Origin: Nanobdellota archaeon
Lineage (GTDB): Archaea; Nanobdellota; Nanobdellia; SCGC-AAA011-G17; GW2011-AR17
Assembly: GCA_016784245.1 (NCBI GenBank)
Contig: JADHVA010000049.1
Coordinates: 1 to 5,415 of the forward strand
Reading direction: 5' to 3'
DNA length: 5,415 bases
Numbering within the stretch: position 1 is the first letter of the stretch; every line of letters begins with the position of its first letter. The translations under genes and the position numbers were made by a program. The notes below the pieces were generated by a model. It ran no database searches, was not told the origin of the DNA, and saw only the letters and a program-made list of their open reading frames with translations. This document shows, in pieces, positions 1 through 4,242 of the stretch.

Positions 1-217
1 AAAATGGAAAAGTAATTGCTACTGAAAAGAATAATAACAAGTAAAAAAATGCAATATATGGAATAGAATAATTTAATTCTGTGTAGAAGAAAATAGGAAT
101 GAAAATTCCAATCATAAAAATTGCAAAATTTCTTAAACCTAATAGGAAATAAATCTCAAATAACTCTCTAGTTAAGTATTCTTTAAACCTAAAATAATTG
201 TGCATGTGAACTTGCAT
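1..217 (-). CDS. N-terminal fragment of a multi-pass membrane protein, probably an MFS-type transporter (runs off left edge)
   Basis: Read on the minus strand from an ATG at 217-215, this frame is open for 72 codons to the window edge. The first 27 or so residues are polar and basic (M-Q-V-H-M-H-N-Y-F-R). Two hydrophobic spans follow, near residues 29-47 (FAIFMIGIFIPIFF core) and 53-70 (rich in F, L, I and Y), joined by a short TELNYS loop. From memory, an initial REL-x-E-I-Y-F segment followed by L-R-N-F-A and G-I-F-I-P-I resembles the first helix of MFS-like transporters common in DPANN genomes. No substrate can be inferred. The start at 217 is preferred because a TATA box lies 27-28 bases upstream, which fits a leaderless mRNA. 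A second in-frame ATG at 205-203 is possible. The other minus-strand frames are broken by stops here. It is divergent from cca. That it is coding is fairly secure; the MFS family call is moderate. Confidence 0.62.
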   Translation of the reverse strand, partial: MQVHMHNYFRFKEYLTRELFEIYFLLGLRNFAIFMIGIFIPIFFYTELNYSIPYIAFFYLLLFFSVAITFPF

Positions 218-240
218 GTATTGAATCCAGGTTTCTTGAT

Positions 241-248
241 TTATATAA
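241..248 (-). promoter_or_regulatory. TATA box for the minus-strand membrane protein gene
   Basis: TTATATAA is a perfect palindrome centred 27-28 bases before the ATG at 217 on the minus strand. Archaeal transcription normally starts about 25-28 bases from the TATA centre, so the mRNA would begin at or next to the start codon. No Shine-Dalgarno sequence precedes that ATG. Because the box is palindromic it could also bind TBP for the plus strand, but a plus-strand start would then fall near 271 and leave a 20-base leader without a ribosome site. No good purine-rich BRE is visible on either side. Confidence 0.5.
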
Positions 249-260
249 GTATCCAAAAAG

Positions 261-268
261 TTTATATT
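261..268 (+). promoter_or_regulatory. TATA box for cca, leaderless start
   Basis: TTTATATT preceded by the A-rich stretch CCAAAAAG (253-260), a plausible BRE for TFB, is centred 26-27 bases upstream of the cca ATG at 291. That spacing puts the transcription start at the start codon. No GGTG or GGAG motif lies in the 22 bases between the box and the ATG, which agrees with leaderless translation. The neighbouring palindromic TATA at 241-248 is an alternative. Confidence 0.55.
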
Positions 269-290
269 GAAAGTAGACAATTAGAAAAGT

Positions 291-1502
291 ATGCCATGGC
301 GAAAAAAAGTTTTAAAAAATATAAAACCTAATAAAAAAGAAGAAGAAGATTTGAAAAAAGTTGCAAATAAAATTATGAATTCTATTAAAATAAAAAATGT
401 TAAGCTAGAATTAGGTGGTTCTTCTGCAAAAGGGACATGGTTGAAAGGAAATCATGATATTGATATTTATGTAAAGTTTGATCAAAAATTTTATAGTGGG
501 ATGGACATATCTGAAGTTTTGAAGAAAAAAGTAAAGAAAGCTAATGTTTTACATGGTAGTAGAGATTATTTTAAATTAGATGTTAAAGGATATGATGTTG
601 AATTGATTCCAATTATGGATATTAAAAAAGTTGAGGATGCTGATAATATTACAGATATTTCTCCTTTTCATAAAAAATGGGTTAGAAAACATAAAAAATA
701 TGTAAATGATATTCGTCTAGCAAAATCTTTTGCAAAAGCTAATGGACTTTATGGAGCTGAATCTTATATTAAAGGATTTTCAGGTTATGCTTTAGAAGTT
801 TTAACAATATATTATGGTGGCTTTGATAAACTAATTGAAAATGTAGCTAAATGGAAAAGTAAAACTGTTCTAGATCCTGAGAATTATCATAATGGTAAAG
901 TAGTGTTGAATAAATCTAAAATGTTTTCTCCACTTATTATTGTTGATCCTGTACAAGATACAAGAAATGTTGCTGCAGTAATTTCTAAAGAAAAATATAG
1001 TTTGTTTAAAAATTCTGCTAAAAAATTTTTGAAGAGTAAAAATAAAGAAGATTTTTTTGTAAGAGATGAATTTAATTTAGATCTTTTGAAAAAGAAAAAA
1101 GGAGAATTAATTTGTTTAGAAGTTTTACCTTTAGATGGAAAAAGAGATGTTGTTGGTGCAAAATTATTGAAAAGTTTTGATTTTATTAAAAAGAGATTAG
1201 AAGAAAATGAATTTAAAGTGAAAAATGCAGGATGGAATTGGGAAGAAAAAGCAATATTATGGTTCTTGTTAGATAAAGTTGAATTGTCAAAAGAAATTAA
1301 ACACTATGGTCCAGAAATAAAATCTAAAGAAAGGATGAAAAAATTCAAAGCCAAGTGGAAAGGTAAGAAAATTCTAAATGAAAAAGGTATAAGTTATGTA
1401 ATTAGAGAACGAAATTATTTGAAAGCTGAGAATTTAATATTAGATTTAAGTGAAGATCATTTTGTAAAGAATAGAGTTAGTAAGATTATAGGTTTGAAAT
1501 GA
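291..1502 (+). CDS. cca: CCA-adding enzyme (archaeal class I tRNA nucleotidyltransferase)
   Basis: This enzyme adds or repairs the 3'-terminal CCA of tRNAs in the cytoplasm using CTP and ATP without a nucleic acid template. The 403-residue product is slightly shorter than well-known archaeal enzymes of roughly 430-450. The nucleotidyltransferase head shows GGSSAKGTWL (42-51) and the metal-binding pair D56 and D58 in DIDIY. The third carboxylate position appears to be E104 in VELIP. HGSRDYF (89-95) and TDISPFH (121-127) follow. The central domain carries GLYGAESYIKGFSGY (152-166), and DPVQDTRNVAA (219-229) is the usual signature before the body/tail region. HYGPE (338-342) lies in the C-terminal tail domain. 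The start has a TATA box at leaderless distance, and no upstream in-frame ATG is plausible. The gene ends in TGA. It is the first gene of a co-directional run with psmB and fttA. Assignment is secure. Confidence 0.97.
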   Translation: MPWRKKVLKNIKPNKKEEEDLKKVANKIMNSIKIKNVKLELGGSSAKGTWLKGNHDIDIYVKFDQKFYSGMDISEVLKKKVKKANVLHGSRDYFKLDVKGYDVELIPIMDIKKVEDADNITDISPFHKKWVRKHKKYVNDIRLAKSFAKANGLYGAESYIKGFSGYALEVLTIYYGGFDKLIENVAKWKSKTVLDPENYHNGKVVLNKSKMFSPLIIVDPVQDTRNVAAVISKEKYSLFKNSAKKFLKSKNKEDFFVRDEFNLDLLKKKKGELICLEVLPLDGKRDVVGAKLLKSFDFIKKRLEENEFKVKNAGWNWEEKAILWFLLDKVELSKEIKHYGPEIKSKERMKKFKAKWKGKKILNEKGISYVIRERNYLKAENLILDLSEDHFVKNRVSKIIGLK

Positions 1503-1569
1503 GGTAAAACTAGAACCAAAAGACTTATAAGGAAGATATTATACCTTAGTTTTAATGAAGTTTTACTTC
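1501..1569 (+). other. Inverted repeats / competing hairpins between cca and psmB
   Basis: Bases 1501-1511 (GAGGTAAAACT) can pair with 1559-1569 (AGTTTTACTTC) over 11 contiguous positions, one of them G-U. The same left arm (TAAAACTA, 1505-1512) can instead pair with TAGTTTTA (1547-1554). The right arm can fold on itself as GAAGT-TTT-ACTTC (1557-1569). TAAGG (1528-1532) and CCTTA (1544-1548) form a further small stem inside the loop. The left arm begins within the cca stop codon. The pairings are read directly from the sequence. Any role in termination, processing or coupling of psmB translation is inference. Confidence 0.45.
1524..1531 (+). promoter_or_regulatory. Probable internal TATA box for psmB
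   Basis: CTTATAAG sits in the context AAAGACTTATAA (1519-1530), which differs by one pyrimidine from AAAGATTTATAA (4207-4218) before the downstream coiled-coil gene; both continue with GGA shortly after. A start about 26-28 bases downstream would fall near 1554-1556. The psmB mRNA would then have a leader of about 40 bases that includes its Shine-Dalgarno site. psmB could therefore be made both from cca read-through and from its own promoter. Confidence 0.45.
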
Positions 1570-1581
1570 TTTCAAAATTAT

Positions 1582-1587
1582 GAGGTG
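1582..1587 (+). promoter_or_regulatory. Shine-Dalgarno site of psmB
   Basis: GAGGTG lies 8 bases before the ATG at 1596 and is complementary to the archaeal 16S rRNA 3' end. It fixes the psmB start and shows that this message is leadered, unlike cca. Confidence 0.8.
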
Positions 1588-1595
1588 CAATAAAA

Positions 1596-2231
1596 ATGGA
1601 AGCATATCCTAAAAAGGGAACAACAACTGTAGGTTTAGTTTGTAAAGATGGAATAGTTCTAGCTGCTGATAAAAGAGCAACAGCAGGGAATTTAATAGCT
1701 AATAAGAAAGTGCTGAAAGTAGTACCAGTGAGTGATCATATGGCTATGACAACAGCAGGTTTAGTTAGTGATATTCAATTATTTACAAAGTTAATTAGAG
1801 CTCAGTTAATGTTATTAAATATGAGAAAAGGTAAGGAACCTAGTGTAAAAGAAGCTGCAAATTTGTTAGCTAATATGACATATTCAAATATTAGAAGGCC
1901 AAGTATGATTCCAGGAATTGTTGGATTTTTATTTGGAGGATATGATGTTAAGGACAAATATAGTCTTTATGATATTTCTTTTGATGGAAATGTTATGGAA
2001 ATTGACGACTATGCATCTATTGGTTCTGGAAGTAGCGTAGCAATCGGAGTGTTAGAAACTTTGTTTAAGAAAGATTTAACAGTTAAAGAAGCAAAGGAAA
2101 TTGCTGAGAGAGCTTTACTAAGTGCAATGAATAGAGATTCTTGTACAGGAAATGGAATTGATGTTGTAGTAATAAATGCAAAGGGCGTAGAATTTGTAGT
2201 TAAAAAAGAAGTAAAGAGTGTTCTAAAGTAA
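1596..2231 (+). CDS. psmB: 20S proteasome beta subunit (N-terminal threonine protease)
   Basis: This is the catalytic subunit of the cytoplasmic 20S core, where rings of beta subunits sit between rings of alpha subunits. The 211-residue precursor has an eight-residue propeptide ending in Lys-Lys-Gly. Self-cleavage at Gly8-Thr9 exposes the nucleophile in TTTVG. In mature numbering Thr1, Asp17 (in AADKR) and Lys33 (precursor K41) are all present, as is the GSGSS loop (143-147). The Asp166-equivalent is D181 in RDSCTGNGID. The residue matching Ser169 is threonine (T184), a mild change. The subunit is therefore expected to be active. Length and propeptide size match the Thermoplasma enzyme as I recall it. 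The start is set by GAGGTG eight bases upstream. fttA follows after 46 bases, a conserved archaeal neighbourhood. No alpha subunit or PAN-type ATPase gene is in view. Confidence 0.98.
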   Translation: MEAYPKKGTTTVGLVCKDGIVLAADKRATAGNLIANKKVLKVVPVSDHMAMTTAGLVSDIQLFTKLIRAQLMLLNMRKGKEPSVKEAANLLANMTYSNIRRPSMIPGIVGFLFGGYDVKDKYSLYDISFDGNVMEIDDYASIGSGSSVAIGVLETLFKKDLTVKEAKEIAERALLSAMNRDSCTGNGIDVVVINAKGVEFVVKKEVKSVLK

Positions 2232-2236
2232 CTCTC

Positions 2237-2263
2237 TTATTTATTTTTAATTTTAAAAAATAA
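2237..2263 (+). terminator. T-rich tract with an all-A/T stem between psmB and fttA
   Basis: After the psmB stop the plus strand is T-rich (2237-2254, including runs of five and four T). TTATTTTT (2241-2248) can pair with AAAAATAA (2256-2263) around a 7-base loop. T-runs of this kind are archaeal intrinsic termination signals and are also the preferred context for FttA cleavage. The site could end some psmB transcripts while others read into fttA. The stem has no G-C pair, so the T tract is the more believable signal. Confidence 0.4.
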
Positions 2264-2267
2264 GGTG
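2262..2267 (+). promoter_or_regulatory. Shine-Dalgarno site of fttA
   Basis: AAGGTG lies 10 bases before the ATG at 2278 and fixes the start. Its first two bases overlap the right arm of the A/T stem at 2241-2263. There is no convincing TATA box at the right distance in the 46-base gap, so fttA is probably expressed from a promoter further upstream. Confidence 0.72.
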
Positions 2268-2277
2268 TTTTAAAAAA

Positions 2278-4179
2278 ATGGCAGATATATTACAAGAAGT
2301 TATAAAAAAGTTAGACGATAATAAAGAAATTACTTCAGCTAGTTTTGAAGCTGCAAATATTATTTTATATACCCAAAATAAAGAATTCTTTCTTGATAAT
2401 AAAGGGAAAATTAGAGAATTAGTTAATGAATTTAAGAAAAGAATTGAATTAAGACCAGATCCAAAACTATCTTTAAGCCAAGAAAAAGCTGAAAAGTTAA
2501 TTAGAAGTATTTTACCAGAAGAATGTAATGTTGCACAAATTATTTTTGATCCTCAAAGAAGTAGAGTTATTATTGAAGCTGAAAAACCAGGTTTAGCAAT
2601 TGGAAAATCAGGAGAATTATTACAAAAAATTAAAGAAGCAACTTATTGGGTACCTTTGATAAAAAGAACACCTACAATAAGATCTATAATTATTGAAAAT
2701 ATTAGAGCAGTACTTTATGAAAATAATGATTTTAGAAAGAAATTTTTAAATCAAGTTGGAAAAAGAATTTATAATGGATGGATAAGAGGAAAGAAAAATG
2801 AATGGGTAAGACTTTCTTTCTTAGGAGCTGGAAGACAAGTTGGTAGAAGTTGTTTATTTTTACAAACTCCAGAGTCAAGAATAGTTTTAGATTGTGGAAT
2901 AAATGTTGCAGCAAATAAAGAACATATGTATCCACAGTTTGATTTACCTGAGTTTAAAATAAATGAAATTGATGCAGTTATTATTTCTCACGCTCACTTA
3001 GACCATAGTTCAATGGTACCATTGTTAATCAAATATGGATATACTGGACCAATTTATTGTACAAGACCAACTAGAGATATTATGTCTCTGTTAGCTTTAG
3101 ATTATATTTCAGTTGGATTTAAAGAAAGTTCAGAAGCACCATTTAGTATTACTGAAGTTAAACAAATGGTAAAGCAAACAATTTGTCTTGACTATAATGA
3201 AGTTTCAGATATTACACCTGATATTAGAATTACATTCTATAATGCAGGACATATTTTAGGAAGTGCAATGACTCATTTACATATTGGAAATGGTTTACAT
3301 AATTTATTATACACTGGAGATATGTTGTATGATTATTCAAATTTATTATCAAGAGCTGTAACAAGATTCCCAAGATTAGAAACAGTAATTGTTGAAAGTA
3401 CATATGGTTCAAAAAATGATATTCCTCCATCTAGAACAGATTGTGAGGCTGAACTTGTAAAGATTATTAATGATACTGTTAAGAAAGGTGGAAAAGTTTT
3501 AATGCCTGTTTTAGGAGTTGGAAGATCACAAGAAATTATGGTTATTATTGAGAGAGCAATAAGAGAAGGAAAGGTTCCAAAAATTCCAGTTTATATTCAA
3601 GGAATGGTTTGGGATGTTACTGCAATCCATACAGCATATCCAGATTTTTTTAATAATAAAGTTAAAAAAGAAATTTTTTATGAAGGAAAAAACCCATTTT
3701 TATCAGAAATTTTCAAAAGAGTTGGAACTTATAAAGAAATGCATAGGGTTATTGATTCAAAAGAACCTTGTTTAGTTTTAGCAACTTCTGGTATGCTTAC
3801 AGGTGGTGCTTCTGTTGAATATTTTAAAAATTTAGGACCAAACCCTAAAAATGCAATTATTTTAACCTGTTATCAAGGAAAGGGTTCACTTGGAAAAAGA
3901 ATTCAAGATGGAGAAAAAGAATTTAGTTTCTCAGTTGATGCAAATAGAAGTGAAGTTATAAAAATGAATGCTAGAGTTTTTACAATCAAAGGATTTTCTG
4001 GACATAGTTCAAGACCTCAATTGATATCTTTCTTGAAGAACTTAGAACCTAGACCGAAAAGAGTAGTTATGAATCACGGAGAAAGCTCAAAATGTCTGGA
4101 TTTAGCTTCATCTGTACATAAACTTATGAGAGTTGAGACCTCTGTTCCTAGAAATTTGGATGCTATTAGACTAGTTTAG
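2278..4179 (+). CDS. fttA: aCPSF1/FttA: KH-domain beta-CASP ribonuclease, transcription termination factor
   Basis: This is the archaeal homologue of CPSF73, a zinc-dependent endoribonuclease that cuts nascent RNA at U-rich sites to form mRNA 3' ends and release RNA polymerase. The product has 633 residues, a normal length. Residues 1-145 form the tandem KH region, with the GKSG loop (109-112) in the second KH domain. The metallo-beta-lactamase core has HAHLDH (238-243, ligands H238, H240, D242 and H243), H325 in GHILGSA and D348 in TGDML. The beta-CASP motifs are E373 in ESTYG, H451 in AIHTAYP and H576 in GFSGH. H600 in NHGE completes the metal site. The C-terminal RNLDAIRL matches the family's dimerization tail. 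All expected ligands are present, so it should be active. After H576 the usual Ala-Asp is Ser-Ser. The start is supported by AAGGTG. It follows psmB, as in many archaea. Confidence 0.98.
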   Translation: MADILQEVIKKLDDNKEITSASFEAANIILYTQNKEFFLDNKGKIRELVNEFKKRIELRPDPKLSLSQEKAEKLIRSILPEECNVAQIIFDPQRSRVIIEAEKPGLAIGKSGELLQKIKEATYWVPLIKRTPTIRSIIIENIRAVLYENNDFRKKFLNQVGKRIYNGWIRGKKNEWVRLSFLGAGRQVGRSCLFLQTPESRIVLDCGINVAANKEHMYPQFDLPEFKINEIDAVIISHAHLDHSSMVPLLIKYGYTGPIYCTRPTRDIMSLLALDYISVGFKESSEAPFSITEVKQMVKQTICLDYNEVSDITPDIRITFYNAGHILGSAMTHLHIGNGLHNLLYTGDMLYDYSNLLSRAVTRFPRLETVIVESTYGSKNDIPPSRTDCEAELVKIINDTVKKGGKVLMPVLGVGRSQEIMVIIERAIREGKVPKIPVYIQGMVWDVTAIHTAYPDFFNNKVKKEIFYEGKNPFLSEIFKRVGTYKEMHRVIDSKEPCLVLATSGMLTGGASVEYFKNLGPNPKNAIILTCYQGKGSLGKRIQDGEKEFSFSVDANRSEVIKMNARVFTIKGFSGHSSRPQLISFLKNLEPRPKRVVMNHGESSKCLDLASSVHKLMRVETSVPRNLDAIRLV

Positions 4180-4189
4180 TAATTACTAA
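4176..4189. repeat. 14-bp perfect palindrome over the fttA stop codon
   Basis: TTAGTAATTACTAA reads the same on both strands and contains the TAG stop at 4177-4179. It could be a dimeric protein-binding site between fttA and the next promoter (TATA starts 23 bases later), or chance in A/T-rich DNA. As RNA it would make only a weak hairpin. No T-rich tract follows it before the next gene. Confidence 0.35.
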
Positions 4190-4211
4190 GGAATAGTTAC
4201 AGAGAGAAAGA

Positions 4212-4219
4212 TTTATAAA
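4212..4219 (+). promoter_or_regulatory. TATA box for the coiled-coil gene, leaderless start
   Basis: TTTATAAA preceded by the purine-rich BRE-like GAGAGAAAGA (4202-4211) is centred 27-28 bases before the ATG at 4243. The mRNA would start at the ATG. No Shine-Dalgarno motif is present in the interval. This is the clearest promoter in the window. Confidence 0.68.
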
Positions 4220-4242
4220 GGAAAAGTTAAAAATTTCTATAT

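Noticed and set aside
240..247. Palindromic TATA as the main plus-strand promoter for cca
   Set aside because: It would leave a leader of about 20 bases without a ribosome site, whereas the box at 261-268 has a better BRE-like flank and exact leaderless spacing. It cannot be fully excluded.
1501..1595. Small RNA gene (tRNA or C/D box RNA) between cca and psmB
   Set aside because: No tRNA arms, and no convincing C (RTGATGA) and D (CTGA) box pair. The stems are explained as intergenic hairpins only.
2252..2259. TTTAAAAA as a TATA box for fttA
   Set aside because: Its centre is only about 22 bases from the ATG, so the transcript would start within or at the gene and lose the clear AAGGTG site.
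2732..2935. Open frame of 67 codons on the minus strand inside fttA
   Set aside because: It lies wholly opposite a well-supported gene, has no promoter or ribosome site, and its F/L/H-rich product is what antisense A/T-rich coding DNA gives.
3230..3430. Open frame of 66 codons on the minus strand inside fttA
   Set aside because: It is opposite the conserved GHILGSA to ESTYG region of FttA, has low-complexity L/N/H/Y-rich content and no start signals.
291..4179. Altered genetic code (stop reassignment)
   Set aside because: The three complete genes end at the expected family lengths with TGA, TAA and TAG respectively, so all three stops act as stops.
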